64,000 nt of DNA from Clostridia bacterium (GTDB taxonomy: Bacteria > Bacillota > Clostridia > Christensenellales > Aristaeellaceae). Location: contig JAGBDE010000038.1 in assembly GCA_017937655.1 (NCBI GenBank), positions 54,808 through 118,807 of the forward strand. Direction: 5' to 3'. The position numbers were made by a program, and so were the translations under genes. A model generated the notes under the pieces. The model searched no databases and was not told where the DNA came from. It saw nothing but the letters and a program-made list of their open reading frames with translations. Shown piece after piece: positions 36,301-45,052 of this stretch (its first letter is position 1; the number at the start of each line of letters is the position of its first letter).

Positions 36301-36750
36301 TTACTTGCTCATGGCCTCCACGCGAACCTTCATGTTGGCCTTGATGCCGTTGTACACGGACACCACCACGGGATATTCGCCGGTCTGGCGGATGGTTTCG
36401 CAATCCAGCTTGCGCTTGTCAATCTCAGCGCCATGCTGGGCTTTCAGCGCGTCGGCAATTTCCTGGTTGGTAATGCTGCCGTAGAGACGGCCCTTATCGC
36501 CGCACTTCACCTTCAGCTCAATGACCTTGCCCTTCAGGCTTTCGGCCAGCTTCTGGGCTTCCTCGCGGCGCTCCTGCTCCAGCCGGGCCTCGTTGGCGCG
36601 CTTGCGCTCAATCTCCTTCACCGCGCCGGGAGTGGCCTCCACGGCCCACTTGCGGGGGAAGAGGAAGTTGCGGGCATAGCCGTCGGAAATGTTGAGAATA
36701 TCGTCCTTCTTACCGGTACCCTTCACGTCGCAGAGCAAAATAACTTTCAT
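36301..36750 (-). CDS. rplI: 50S ribosomal protein L9
   Basis: 149 residues with the N-terminal signature [20 protein letters not shown] and the long helix linking two RNA-binding domains ([20 protein letters not shown]). The ATG overlaps the yybS-like stop (ATGA). Confidence 0.98.
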   Translation of the reverse strand: MKVILLCDVKGTGKKDDILNISDGYARNFLFPRKWAVEATPGAVKEIERKRANEARLEQERREEAQKLAESLKGKVIELKVKCGDKGRLYGSITNQEIADALKAQHGAEIDKRKLDCETIRQTGEYPVVVSVYNGIKANMKVRVEAMSK

Positions 36751-37826
36751 TTTTGTTCCTCCTTATCCATGAGATTACGAATAACAAAGTATGGTTCCGC
36801 CGCCACCATCAGCCACAGGATGTCCGGCAGAAACAGCCAGAAAACCGCCGCCAGAATGCCTTGCCAGACGGCGGGGGTCTCCCGCTTGATGGACAGCATC
36901 CGGAGCATGGCCGCCGCGCCTGCCAGGGTGATGATGTGGTTGACAAACTGAGCAATCATCAGCAGCACGGTGGACAGAGCGCCCGATATGAACACCGCAG
37001 GGATCAGCGTTGCAAAGTGGATCACGGCCAGGATCATAAAGTCCTTCTGAGGCAAAGCCAGGCGGGAAAAGCCGGGAGGATTCACCACCACAACCTTCTT
37101 GTCCTTGTACTTTTCCTCCACCACCATGAAGCGGCCGGCGTGCTTCTGCACCCTGAGCAGCGTAAACAGGGAGCCCGCCAGAATCATGCGGGAAATCCAG
37201 TCCGGAAAGCCTGTGGTAAGAACGTTTTCCGCCTCCACCGCAAAGGAGCGGTACAGCTGCTCCCTGGTTTCCGGGCCGATAGCTGCAAGGCCGTCCTGGG
37301 CCGATTTCAAGCCCTCCGGCATGGAGATGTATCCTGTTTCCGCCAGGCGGACGACCAGCATATCGCCATGGGATATGCCCTGAAGCCAGGCCGTCAGTTC
37401 CTGCTGCAGGTACTGAAACACCGTCTGGGGCTGAGCTTTGCTGTGCAGCCAGATGATCAGCGCCACCATGCCGAACAGGTAAGCCATCAGGTATTTGGGG
37501 TGATGCTTGATGGAAAAGCCTGACGGCTCCTTCAATAGCACCAGGGTCACCAGAGGGGCCGCAGCTGTGGCCCCCAGGATGATCACCGTCAGCAAAAGGT
37601 CGCCGGATTGGGCATAGGCGGCAATTCCGGCCACCGCCGCGCTGATGGCCATCAGCAGGTCAGGATTGTCGTCCGAAGCCATGAGCGGACAAACCACCAG
37701 CGGCATCAGGAAAGGCGTTACGAAGAACGCGCCTGGGACAAACAGGGTCGCAAGGAAAAGCAGCGCAGCAACCGCCAGCATCATGCCGGTTTTCTGCTTT
37801 GATGGCCGAAGGCGGATGGTTTTCAA
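36747..37826 (-). CDS. YybS-like (DUF2232) integral membrane protein
   Basis: 359 residues with about eight membrane helices, a basic start ([12 protein letters not shown]) and a block [21 protein letters not shown] typical of DUF2232 proteins. Function unknown. TTG start. In Bacillus and many Clostridia the order is yybS-gdpP-rplI-dnaB; here the c-di-AMP phosphodiesterase gene gdpP is absent between yybS and rplI. Confidence 0.85.
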   Translation of the reverse strand: MKTIRLRPSKQKTGMMLAVAALLFLATLFVPGAFFVTPFLMPLVVCPLMASDDNPDLLMAISAAVAGIAAYAQSGDLLLTVIILGATAAAPLVTLVLLKEPSGFSIKHHPKYLMAYLFGMVALIIWLHSKAQPQTVFQYLQQELTAWLQGISHGDMLVVRLAETGYISMPEGLKSAQDGLAAIGPETREQLYRSFAVEAENVLTTGFPDWISRMILAGSLFTLLRVQKHAGRFMVVEEKYKDKKVVVVNPPGFSRLALPQKDFMILAVIHFATLIPAVFISGALSTVLLMIAQFVNHIITLAGAAAMLRMLSIKRETPAVWQGILAAVFWLFLPDILWLMVAAEPYFVIRNLMDKEEQK

Positions 37827-37916
37827 TGGGGCTGCTTCCTTTCCACGCCGTCTTTTCGCTGTGGCGTACCCTAAATTATAACAAATCAGCCGCTTTCCGT
37901 CAATGTAGCCCCTGTG

Positions 37917-37967
37917 AAAAACGCCGCTGCACCCTACCGCCTACGGTGGATGCAGCAGCGTTTTTTT
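37917..37967. terminator. Terminator downstream of dnaA
   Basis: Stem AACGCCGCTGCA / TGCAGCAGCGTT with an inner CCACCG-type extension and T tracts on both sides. On the - strand it lies 14 bases after the dnaA stop. Confidence 0.85.
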
Positions 37968-37980
37968 CTGCGAAGATGGT

Positions 37981-39306
37981 TTATTTGGTGTCCTTGATCA
38001 TCCGGCGGATGTCGTCCAGGACGCTGGCCAGGCTGGGAGACTGCTTGATCGATTCTTCCACCTTGTTGATGGAGGACATGACGGTGGTGTGATGCCGTCC
38101 GCCAAAGGCCTCGCCGATCTTGGTCAGGCTCAGGGCCAGCATCTCCTGGGTCAGATACATGGCAATCTGCCGGGGCACGGAAATATCGTGGCTGCGGCGG
38201 GGGCTTTTCAGGTCGTCCACCTGCACGCCGTAGTAGGACGCTACCGCCTCCTGGATAGCCTCGCAGGTGATGCGGCGGGTCTCGCTGTGGTTGAACAGTT
38301 CCCGGAGGGCGTCCCGGGCCAGCTGCATATCAATGGGCCGACGGGCCAGCGCGCTGTATGCGGTCAGCCGGGTCAGGCTGCCTTCCAGCTCGCGGACGTT
38401 GGTGTCGATCTTCTCGGCGATCAGCTCCAGGATATCATCGCTGACGATGATCCGCTCAAACTCCGCCTTCTTGCGCAGGATGGCCAGGCGGGTCTCGAAA
38501 TCGGGCCGCTGGATGTCCGCCAGGAGGCCGCCCTCAAAGTGGCTGCACAGGCGTTCTTCCAGACGCTGGATCTCCTTGGGGGGCTTGTCGCTGGTCATGA
38601 CAATCTGCTTTCCGGCCTCCCGCAGGTGGTTGAAGGTATGGAAGAACTCCTCCTGGGTGCTCTGCTTGCCGGCGATGAACTGAATATCGTCCACCAAAAG
38701 GATGTCAGCATTGCGGAACTTGTCCCGGAATTCCTGGGTCTGGTTGGCTTTCATGGCGCCGATGAGCTGGTTGGTAAAGTCCTCGCTGGTGATGTAGACG
38801 ATGTTCATCTCCGGATAAAGCTCATGGGCGTAGTGGCCGATGGCGTGCATCAGGTGGGTCTTGCCCAGGCCCACGCCGCCGTAGATGAACAGCGGGTTGT
38901 AGGCCTTGGCAGGCACCTCGGCCACAGCCAGGGACACCGCATGGGCAAAGCGGTTGCCCGCGCCCACAACGAAGGTGTCAAAGTTATACTTGGGGTTCAG
39001 CTGGGCCAGGGTGTTGCCGTTGACGGTGGCCTCCAGCTCCCGCACACGGCTGACCAGCGCGCCCTCGCAGAGGATTTCCAGCTTCAGGGCCCGTCCGGAT
39101 GCAGTGTTGACGGCGTTCTGGATCTGGTTGGTAAAGCGGGATACACCCATTTCGAGCATGAGGGAATTGAGGCACTCCAGAATCAGAGTGTCTCCAATCA
39201 GGCTATAAGGCTTCAACGTATCGTGAATCCATGTTTCGTAGCTTACGCGGACCATTTCTTTTTCCAAAATGGCGCAAGCGTCCGCCCAAATGCTGGTTGC
39301 ATCCAT
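37981..39306 (-). CDS. dnaA: Chromosomal replication initiator DnaA
   Basis: 441 residues. Domain I (WADACAILEKEMVRVSYETW) is followed at once by the AAA+ core: PKYNFDTFVVGAGNRFAHA, Walker A FIYGGVGLGKTH, Walker B LLVDDIQFIAGK, sensor 2 region VRELEGSLTRL. The DNA-binding signature is AFGGRHHTTVMSSI (the usual AFGGRDHTTV has His for Asp, which can touch the DnaA box). The linker domain II is very short. ATG 39306 has only a weak ribosome-binding site. Neighbours are yybS-rplI-dnaB rather than dnaN-recF-gyrB. Confidence 0.97.
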   Translation of the reverse strand: MDATSIWADACAILEKEMVRVSYETWIHDTLKPYSLIGDTLILECLNSLMLEMGVSRFTNQIQNAVNTASGRALKLEILCEGALVSRVRELEATVNGNTLAQLNPKYNFDTFVVGAGNRFAHAVSLAVAEVPAKAYNPLFIYGGVGLGKTHLMHAIGHYAHELYPEMNIVYITSEDFTNQLIGAMKANQTQEFRDKFRNADILLVDDIQFIAGKQSTQEEFFHTFNHLREAGKQIVMTSDKPPKEIQRLEERLCSHFEGGLLADIQRPDFETRLAILRKKAEFERIIVSDDILELIAEKIDTNVRELEGSLTRLTAYSALARRPIDMQLARDALRELFNHSETRRITCEAIQEAVASYYGVQVDDLKSPRRSHDISVPRQIAMYLTQEMLALSLTKIGEAFGGRHHTTVMSSINKVEESIKQSPSLASVLDDIRRMIKDTK

Positions 39307-39731
39307 GCTTTGTTCCCGACCTTTACTGTATATTATGCAAAACTTTTGTGGAGAAATAACGTCGTCTGTAAAGCGGCAGAGGCGCCGCAGAATGTGGAAA
39401 ACTTCAGCGGCCCATTTCTTGCCGCAAGAAACAGCTGATTTATCATACCAGAAAACCTCGTATTTTGGCAAGTGTTTTCGTTTTTTTCGCCGATGCATAC
39501 CGATAGTGGAAAGAGGAAACTAACTTCCCTAAATCTTGTGGAGGGCAATTTTTTATCCACAATTGCTTGGGTTTGAAGTGCATATTTATTCTGTGTTATT
39601 CTTATTTTTATACATTTTGAACAAAAGATTACCACATCGATACACTTTCTTCATTTTTGACAAGGAATTATGACAAATGATGTAGAATTGTAACTTGATA
39701 GGTTTTTGTTTATAGGGAAGGAGGAGGCGCC
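39307..39731. other. AT-rich gap upstream of dnaA: candidate replication origin
   Basis: The 425 non-coding bases are far more AT-rich than the rest of the window. They hold one perfect DnaA box TTATCCACA (39553-39561, + strand) and two single-mismatch boxes on the - strand, TTCTCCACA (39355-39347) and TTTTCCACA (39401-39393). A run of AT-only or nearly AT-only sequence (about 39580-39700) could be the unwinding element. The 39347 box lies just upstream of a possible dnaA -10 (CATAAT, 39337-39332), as in autoregulated dnaA promoters. Opposing evidence: few boxes, and the ribosomal operon on the right points toward it. Confidence 0.5.
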
Positions 39732-40220
39732 ATGGCTATACCCATCAGCCGCATGGAGCTGGAATATGCTCTCAGGCCTTGGCTGGGCTCGCTTTTCCTC
39801 AGCTCCAACCCTATGCTGGACCACCTGACCCAGCTCATCAGCGCCTACGCCCCCTACAAGCAGACCCTGGAGGATCTCAGGGACGAGGTGGAAAGCTTCC
39901 TGGTGACCAACATCAGCCGCCACACCCGGGGCAGCATGCAGATCCTGACCGATCAGTACAAAACCGTCCGCCTCAACGCCGGCAACATCCGCTGGATCAC
40001 GGACGACGTGATGGGCGTGCTCTTTGACAAGCTGACCCCCTTTTCCGCCAACTTCATCAAACTGAACGATTACAGCCTCCGGGTGCAGAGCCTGTCCGCC
40101 CTGAAGGTGCTGTACCTGAAATACAACTCCTTCTATTCCCCGGAGGAGCTGAATACAATGATAACCTTCATCAAACGCACGTACCACCCGGACAAATACC
40201 GGGACTGGCTTAAGGAGTAA
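39732..40220 (+). CDS. Hypothetical protein next to the candidate origin
   Basis: 162 residues, no family recognised. Soluble, alternating helical pattern, rich in Tyr and Leu, ending in TYHPDKYRDWLKE. No signal peptide or membrane helix. Excellent GGAGGAGG site. It starts directly to the right of the dnaA upstream gap and ends two bases before rarA, so it is probably co-expressed with this replication-restart factor. It could take part in replication or repair, by association only. Confidence 0.75.
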   Translation: MAIPISRMELEYALRPWLGSLFLSSNPMLDHLTQLISAYAPYKQTLEDLRDEVESFLVTNISRHTRGSMQILTDQYKTVRLNAGNIRWITDDVMGVLFDKLTPFSANFIKLNDYSLRVQSLSALKVLYLKYNSFYSPEELNTMITFIKRTYHPDKYRDWLKE

Positions 40221-40222
40221 CC

Positions 40223-41569
40223 ATGGAACAGCAAACACTTTGGAGCAGCCTCTCCGGCCACGAGACTCAGCCCCCTCTGGCGGACCGGATGCGTCCCCGC
40301 AATCTGGACGAGTTTCTGGGCCAGGATCATCTGCTGGCACAGGGCCGCCTCCTGCGCCGGGCCATCCAGGCCGACCGGCTGCAAAGCAGCATTTTCTGGG
40401 GCCCTCCCGGCTGCGGAAAAACCACGCTGGCTTCCATTGTGGCCCGCATGACGGACAGCGCCTTTTACAAGCTGAACGCCGTCACCAGCGGCGTGGCCGA
40501 CGTGCGCCAGGTGCTCAAGGAAGCGGAAGACCGCCGTACCCGCTACGGCCAGAGCTCCTACCTGCTTTTGGACGAGTGCCATCGCTGGTCCAAGGCCCAG
40601 AGCGACAGCATCCTTCCCGCCATCGAATCGGGCCTGATCCGGTTCATCGGCTCCACCACGGAAAACCCCATGGTCAGCATGACCCCCGCTATCGTCAGCC
40701 GGTGCCGGGTGTTCCAGTTCCATCCCCTGACCCGGGCCGACGTGGTCAAAGCCCTGGAAGCCGCCCTCCGGGACAAGGAGCGGGGCTACGGCTTAGACGA
40801 CGTCCGCTGCGAGGAAGGCGCGCTGGAGTACATTGCCGGAGTTGCGGGGGGCGATGTGCGCACCGCCCTTGGCGCGCTGGAGCTGGCCTACCTGACCACC
40901 CCGGAAGAGCCCGACCCCACCACCGGCGAGCTGTATCGCCCCATTACCCTTGAAACCGCCCAGGAAAGCGTCCAGAAGCCCATGCTCAAGCTGGACGAGG
41001 ACATGTACTATGACATGCTTTCCGCCTTCATCAAAAGCATGCGGGGCAGCGATCCGGACGCAGCCCTGCTCTGGTTCAGCCGGATGCTGTACGCCGGGGT
41101 GGATCCCAAGCTGATCGTCCGGCGGCTCATCGTCCACGCCAGCGAGGACGTGGGTCTGGCCGACCCCACCGCCATGCTGCAGGCCTCTGCGGCCGCCACG
41201 GCCCTGGAGTTCGTCGGCATGCCCGAAGCCCGGATCCCCATCGCCCAGGCCATTATTGCCGTCAGCATGGCGGAGAAGAGCAACTCCGTCTGCGCCGCCG
41301 TGGACGCCGCCCGGGCCGACGCGGAAAAGGGCAATTTCAGCCCGGTGCCCGTGTACCTCCGGGATCAGAGCTACTCCATCCCCCACGCCAACACCCCGGG
41401 CTACCGCTATCCCCATGATTATCCCGATCACTTTGTGCGCCAGACCTACATGCCCCAGGGCTACGAGCGCACCGTGTACTACCACCCCACCGATCAGGGC
41501 CACGAAGCCAAGCTGAAGGCCCGCCACCAAAGACGTTACGGAGCAAACCATGAGAAGACGAGAAGCTAA
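40223..41569 (+). CDS. rarA: Replication-associated recombination protein RarA (MgsA)
   Basis: AAA+ ATPase acting at stalled forks with SSB. 448 residues. Walker A WGPPGCGKTTLASIV, Walker B LLLDECHRWSKAQSD (commonly DEIHRFNKAQ), sensor IGSTTENPMVSM, and the C-terminal tetramerisation region MRGSDPDAALLWFSRML, LIVHASEDVGLADP. AAGGAG site. It precedes a kinase gene with which it overlaps by 20 bases. Confidence 0.96.
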   Translation: MEQQTLWSSLSGHETQPPLADRMRPRNLDEFLGQDHLLAQGRLLRRAIQADRLQSSIFWGPPGCGKTTLASIVARMTDSAFYKLNAVTSGVADVRQVLKEAEDRRTRYGQSSYLLLDECHRWSKAQSDSILPAIESGLIRFIGSTTENPMVSMTPAIVSRCRVFQFHPLTRADVVKALEAALRDKERGYGLDDVRCEEGALEYIAGVAGGDVRTALGALELAYLTTPEEPDPTTGELYRPITLETAQESVQKPMLKLDEDMYYDMLSAFIKSMRGSDPDAALLWFSRMLYAGVDPKLIVRRLIVHASEDVGLADPTAMLQASAAATALEFVGMPEARIPIAQAIIAVSMAEKSNSVCAAVDAARADAEKGNFSPVPVYLRDQSYSIPHANTPGYRYPHDYPDHFVRQTYMPQGYERTVYYHPTDQGHEAKLKARHQRRYGANHEKTRS

Positions 41570-42419
41570 CCCCTCCCTGGAGAAAACCGCAGTATACGCC
41601 ATCGTTGTCAACGCCATTCAGATGGTGGCGCTGCTGATTTTCGTGCTTTACGTCTGCCTGATGGACCTGACCGTGTTCAACCTTTACGCCCTCCGGGTCA
41701 TTGCCATCGTGGGGGCCATCATGGCCGGATGGGGCGCGTTCATTGACATCCAGGACGCATTGCGGACCCGCAAGCGTGTCAGAACCATCAGCGAGCTGAA
41801 GACCGTCAACAACCAGATGAACGCCCTGAACCTGAAGCTGCGCGAGCAGCGGCACGACTTCCTCAACCACCTGCAGGTGGTGTACAGCCTTTTGGAAATG
41901 CAGGAATACCAGGACGCCACGGAATATCTGGAGACGGTTTACACCCAGCTGCATTCCGTGTCCAAGGTGCTGCGCACCAAGCTGACCGCCTTCAACGCCT
42001 TGCTCCAGGCCAAAAATGCGGACTGCGAGCAAAAAAACATCCACTTTGAGATGGACATCCGCAGCACCCTGGAAGACCTGGCCGCCCCCTCCTGGGAGCT
42101 GTGCTGCATCATCGGCAATCTGCTGGACAACGCCATCGACGCTGCCAGCGAGGCCGATAACCCCACCATTCTCTTCACCGTTGTCGAGAGTCTGCGGGCC
42201 TGCGAGTTCCGCATCTCCAACAACGGCCCCCTCATCCCCGAGGAGATGCGGGAAAGTATCTTTGAGGCCGGTGTCTCCACCAAGGGCGAGGGTCACGGCA
42301 TGGGGCTGAACATCGTCCGGCAGCGCCTTGCGGAGCTGGGCGGCGTCATCACCCTGATTTCCGACGACGACAAAACCACCTTTTCCGTTTTGCTGCCCAG
42401 GAAGACGGCGGGAAGGTAA
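41550..42419 (+). CDS. Orphan sensor kinase, Spo0B-alpha/GHKL type
   Basis: 289 residues. Two N-terminal membrane helices (about 15-37 and 46-64) with a short loop, a coiled-coil segment, then a Spo0B-like dimerisation helix with phospho-acceptor His102 in LREQRHDFLNHLQVV. The ATP-binding domain is complete (GNLLDNAIDAA; GEGHGMGLNIV), so unlike Spo0B itself it should autophosphorylate. It overlaps rarA by 20 bases and has no response regulator beside it. In a spore former it might feed the Spo0A phosphorelay; DcuS/CitA- or AgrC-like roles are alternatives. Confidence 0.87.
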   Translation: MRRREANPSLEKTAVYAIVVNAIQMVALLIFVLYVCLMDLTVFNLYALRVIAIVGAIMAGWGAFIDIQDALRTRKRVRTISELKTVNNQMNALNLKLREQRHDFLNHLQVVYSLLEMQEYQDATEYLETVYTQLHSVSKVLRTKLTAFNALLQAKNADCEQKNIHFEMDIRSTLEDLAAPSWELCCIIGNLLDNAIDAASEADNPTILFTVVESLRACEFRISNNGPLIPEEMRESIFEAGVSTKGEGHGMGLNIVRQRLAELGGVITLISDDDKTTFSVLLPRKTAGR

Positions 42420-42421
42420 CG

Positions 42422-42472
42422 GGGGTGTACTTTTCTTCTGGGTCAGAAGAAAAGTACCAAAAGAAGACCGCT
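42422..42472. repeat. Dispersed palindromic repeat, copy 3
   Basis: Inverted relative to copy 2. Perfect 14-base arms at 42427-42440 and 42444-42457 separated by GGT, then the shared AAAAGAAGACC flank. It lies directly after the orphan-kinase stop and before a terminator. Arm changes relative to copies 1 and 2 are matched on the opposite arm. Confidence 0.78.
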
Positions 42473-42479
42473 AAATATA

Positions 42480-42523
42480 AGCAGCTCTGCGCGTGATTTA
42501 GCAATGCGCAGAGCTGCTTTTTT
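42480..42523. terminator. Terminator between orphan kinase and methyltransferase genes
   Basis: Thirteen-base-pair perfect stem AGCAGCTCTGCGC / GCGCAGAGCTGCT, 13-base loop, then TTTTTTA. The methyltransferase stop on the other strand lies within its T tract. Confidence 0.92.
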
Positions 42524-43124
42524 ATTTGGTTTTTTGGGCGACCAGTTTGTTCATGGCATGGCAGTGCCTGATGCCGTTTTCGTGCTGGTCAGTAAATTGG
42601 CGGCTTTCAAACATCACCGTTTCCCAGCCCTGATAGTAGTCCCGGATCTCGCCCTCCCGGAACACGCCCACCATCACTTCCCGCAAATCCTCAGGCACGG
42701 GCTGGGCGTCCGTGAACAGGGCGATAATGTGATATCCGCCCGGATTTGTCCACTTTTTCAGGAGCCGAATGATCTCCGGCTGCTTCTCTCTTGCGATGAA
42801 CTGCAGCACGCCGTGGATGATGATCAGGTCATACCCCTCGCGATAGTCAAAATCCAGCACATCGCACACGGCGGTGCGGATGGGGAGCTGGTTCTCGTCC
42901 CGGATTTCATTCAGCTTCCGGATGCCGTTTTCGGAGATGTCAAACGCATCCACCTGAAAGCCCAGCCCCGCCAGATACAGCGCGTGCCGACCATCTCCGC
43001 AGCCAACGTCCAGCACCCTTGCGCCTTCCGGCAACCGGGGGACGATGTCCACCACTTCCTGGCTAGGGTTGCCAAAGGTGGAGCGATTTTTGTTCAGATA
43101 TTCCTGTTCCCAAAAGGGTTTCAT
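42522..43124 (-). CDS. Class I SAM-dependent methyltransferase (TehB-like small-molecule type)
   Basis: 200 residues. Motif I VLDVGCGDGRHALYLAG, acidic loop VDAFDISENGI, motif around CDVLDFDY. Resembles TehB/UbiE-like enzymes acting on small molecules; substrate unknown. ATG 43124 chosen because GGGGG lies six bases upstream, whereas the ATG two codons earlier abuts it. Last gene of the DUF5665-lspA-rluD unit, 11 bases after rluD. Confidence 0.85.
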   Translation of the reverse strand: MKPFWEQEYLNKNRSTFGNPSQEVVDIVPRLPEGARVLDVGCGDGRHALYLAGLGFQVDAFDISENGIRKLNEIRDENQLPIRTAVCDVLDFDYREGYDLIIIHGVLQFIAREKQPEIIRLLKKWTNPGGYHIIALFTDAQPVPEDLREVMVGVFREGEIRDYYQGWETVMFESRQFTDQHENGIRHCHAMNKLVAQKTK

Positions 43125-43135
43125 GGCCATCCCCC

Positions 43136-44041
43136 TTACTTTGTTTCCCGGCGCACCCGGTCAAGGATCTTCATGTACTCCTGGGGCGGCTCCGCCACAA
43201 AACTGAGCCTTTCCCCGGTTCGGGGATGGTCGAAGCTGAGCTTCCAGGCATGGAGCATCAGCCGGGAGGCCTTGATGCCGTTTTTCGCGCCGTAGATGGG
43301 GTCGCCCGCCACCGGGTGGTGGATGTACTGCATATGCACGCGGATCTGGTGGGTGCGGCCGGTGAGGATGTGCACTTCCAGAAGCGCGCCGTTTTTCAGC
43401 CGCTCCAGCACCTTCCACTCGGTGAACGCTTCCCGGCCCTCCGGATCCACCGCCATTTTCTTGCGATCCTTTTTGGAACGGGCGATGGGTTCCGCCACCA
43501 GGCCCGCTTCCTCCTTCAGGTTGCCGTCCACCAAAGCCAGGTAACGCTTGTCCATGGTGCGCTCCTTCAGCTGACGGCTCAGGCTTTCGTGGGCCAGGTC
43601 GTTCTTGGCGATCATGAGCAGGCCGCTGGTGTCCTTGTCCAGCCGGTGAACGATGCCAGGCCGCTTCACCCCGCCGATGCCGCTCAGATCCTCCATGGCG
43701 TAAAGCAGGGCGTTGACCAAAGTGCCGCTTTCGTTGCCCGGCGCGGGATGCACCACCATGCCCCAGGGCTTGACCACCACGGCCACGTCCTCGTCCTCGT
43801 AGAGGATGTCCAGGGGGATATCCTCCTTCTCCACGGTCAATTCCACCGGGTCAGGCACGGTGATCTCCACCAGGTCGCCCGCTTGCACCTTGAAGCTGGT
43901 TTTGGCCCGGGCGACGCCGTTCACGGCACATTGCCCGGCTTCGATCCACTTGGCGGCCTGGGAGCGGCTGCAATCCGCCATGGCCGATACGGCCACGTCC
44001 AGCCGCTGGTCATCCTCCGCTGTTTTGCTGATCTTTTGCAA
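43136..44041 (-). CDS. RluD-type pseudouridine synthase with S4 domain
   Basis: 301 residues. N-terminal S4 RNA-binding domain (RLDVAVSAMADCSRSQAAKWI), catalytic block GIVHRLDKDTSGLLMIAK with the nucleophilic Asp, and LTGRTHQIRVHM. Modifies 23S rRNA, probably the helix-69 uridines as RluD does. TTG 44041 with GGAG six bases upstream overlaps lspA by 32 bases; lspA-rluD pairing is very common in Firmicutes. Confidence 0.95.
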   Translation of the reverse strand: MQKISKTAEDDQRLDVAVSAMADCSRSQAAKWIEAGQCAVNGVARAKTSFKVQAGDLVEITVPDPVELTVEKEDIPLDILYEDEDVAVVVKPWGMVVHPAPGNESGTLVNALLYAMEDLSGIGGVKRPGIVHRLDKDTSGLLMIAKNDLAHESLSRQLKERTMDKRYLALVDGNLKEEAGLVAEPIARSKKDRKKMAVDPEGREAFTEWKVLERLKNGALLEVHILTGRTHQIRVHMQYIHHPVAGDPIYGAKNGIKASRLMLHAWKLSFDHPRTGERLSFVAEPPQEYMKILDRVRRETK

Positions 44042-44492
44042 CTTTCTCTCTCCAATCCTGGGGCCTGAACAGCAGGCTCGCCATTAGCAGAACCACCCCG
44101 GCGCAGATGGCGATGTCCGCTACATTGCAGATAAACCAGGGCAGAAACGGGAAGTAGATCATGTCCGTGACTGCGCCGCTGATCAGCCGCTCTGCAAAAT
44201 TGCCGATGAAGCCGCCCAGCACCAGGCCCACCACCACGCGCATGTAGCGGGTGGGCTCGTAGCGGCGCAGCTGATACCAGGCCACAATGTTCACCACCAC
44301 CGGCAGCAGCAGCGACGCAAACCGGTTCCCCGCAAGGAATCCCAGCGCCATGCCGCTGTTGTGCAACAGCCTCAGTTCCAGCAGGTGCGGGATGACCGTC
44401 ACCGTTTCTGTCAGGCAGCTTGACGCCAGCAGTTTGGTCAGCCAGTCGATGACTGCAACTACCGCCGCCACAAGGATCATCAGCAGAGTCAT
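44010..44492 (-). CDS. lspA: Lipoprotein signal peptidase (signal peptidase II)
   Basis: Cleaves prolipoproteins before the lipidated Cys. 160 residues, four membrane helices. Conserved blocks: LLHNSGMALGFLAG, GFIGNFAERL and the two catalytic Asp in GAVTDMIYF and ICNVADIAI. ATG 44492 sits behind AAGGGG; the longer upstream frame is spurious. A likely substrate is the lipoprotein at 32920-33795. Confidence 0.96.
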   Translation of the reverse strand: MTLLMILVAAVVAVIDWLTKLLASSCLTETVTVIPHLLELRLLHNSGMALGFLAGNRFASLLLPVVVNIVAWYQLRRYEPTRYMRVVVGLVLGGFIGNFAERLISGAVTDMIYFPFLPWFICNVADIAICAGVVLLMASLLFRPQDWREKVAKDQQNSGG

Positions 44493-44508
44493 GCTCTGTC
44501 CCCTTTCG

Positions 44509-44898
44509 TCAGTCAGGCCGGATGGCCTCCATAATATAGGCAAGGATATCGCCGATGAGCGGAAGATTCCGCTTGGCCAGATCCTGCAAAATCCACACAA
44601 GCAACGCGCCCAGCACGGAAAAACCGATGGCCATGCCCACGCCCCGGGCAATGCCGCCCCAGAAGTTGCTCCAGAACATCCGCTTGCGGTCGTCCACATA
44701 GCGGACGTAGTCGGCCAGCCGGAGCCGTTCCATGGAGGCTGTCCACCTGTCCAGCTGGGATAGCAGAAAGCCGATCTTCTCCGTTTCTTCAGCAGGGATA
44801 TCAGGTGTGTGCAGCGGGTCGGCCCCGGGCATTTTGGCCCGGTCCTCGCTGTCCACTGCTGCTGCTTTCGTTTCCGGCGCGTGCCACTGCGCTGCCAT
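44509..44898 (-). CDS. DUF5665-type membrane protein
   Basis: 129 residues: an acidic N-terminal half and one C-terminal membrane helix (SNFWGGIARGVGMAIGFSVL through VWILQDL), ending in NLPLIGDILAYIM. This block, with RLADYVRYVDD before it, is typical of the small DUF5665 family found upstream of clostridial genes; function unknown. ATG 44898 with GGGGGTG is preferred. Several in-frame upstream ATGs lie in or near the promoter. First gene of the lspA operon. Confidence 0.78.
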   Translation of the reverse strand: MAAQWHAPETKAAAVDSEDRAKMPGADPLHTPDIPAEETEKIGFLLSQLDRWTASMERLRLADYVRYVDDRKRMFWSNFWGGIARGVGMAIGFSVLGALLVWILQDLAKRNLPLIGDILAYIMEAIRPD

Positions 44899-44938
44899 GG
44901 CGTTCACCCCCATGACAGTATGGCCGCATGCATATTCC

Positions 44939-44966
44939 ATTATAGCGGATTTGCCGTTTTCGTCAA
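44939..44966 (-). promoter_or_regulatory. Consensus promoter of the DUF5665-lspA-rluD operon
   Basis: On the - strand TTGACG (44966-44961), 16 bases, TATAAT (44944-44939). This leaves about 35 bases of leader to the ATG at 44898. Confidence 0.82.
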
Positions 44967-44994
44967 TCAAAGCGGGCCAATTTGCCCAAAATAC

Positions 44995-45030
44995 AAGAAG
45001 AACCACTGCAAAAGCAATGGTTCTTCTTTT
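44995..45030. terminator. Terminator after the rpsM-rplQ operon
   Basis: Fifteen-base arms AAGAAGAACCACTGC / GCAATGGTTCTTCTT with one mismatch and an AAAA loop. It lies 23 bases after the rplQ stop and is T-rich on both strands. Confidence 0.88.
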
Positions 45031-45052
45031 CAGGTTCCCCTGTGTCTCAAGA

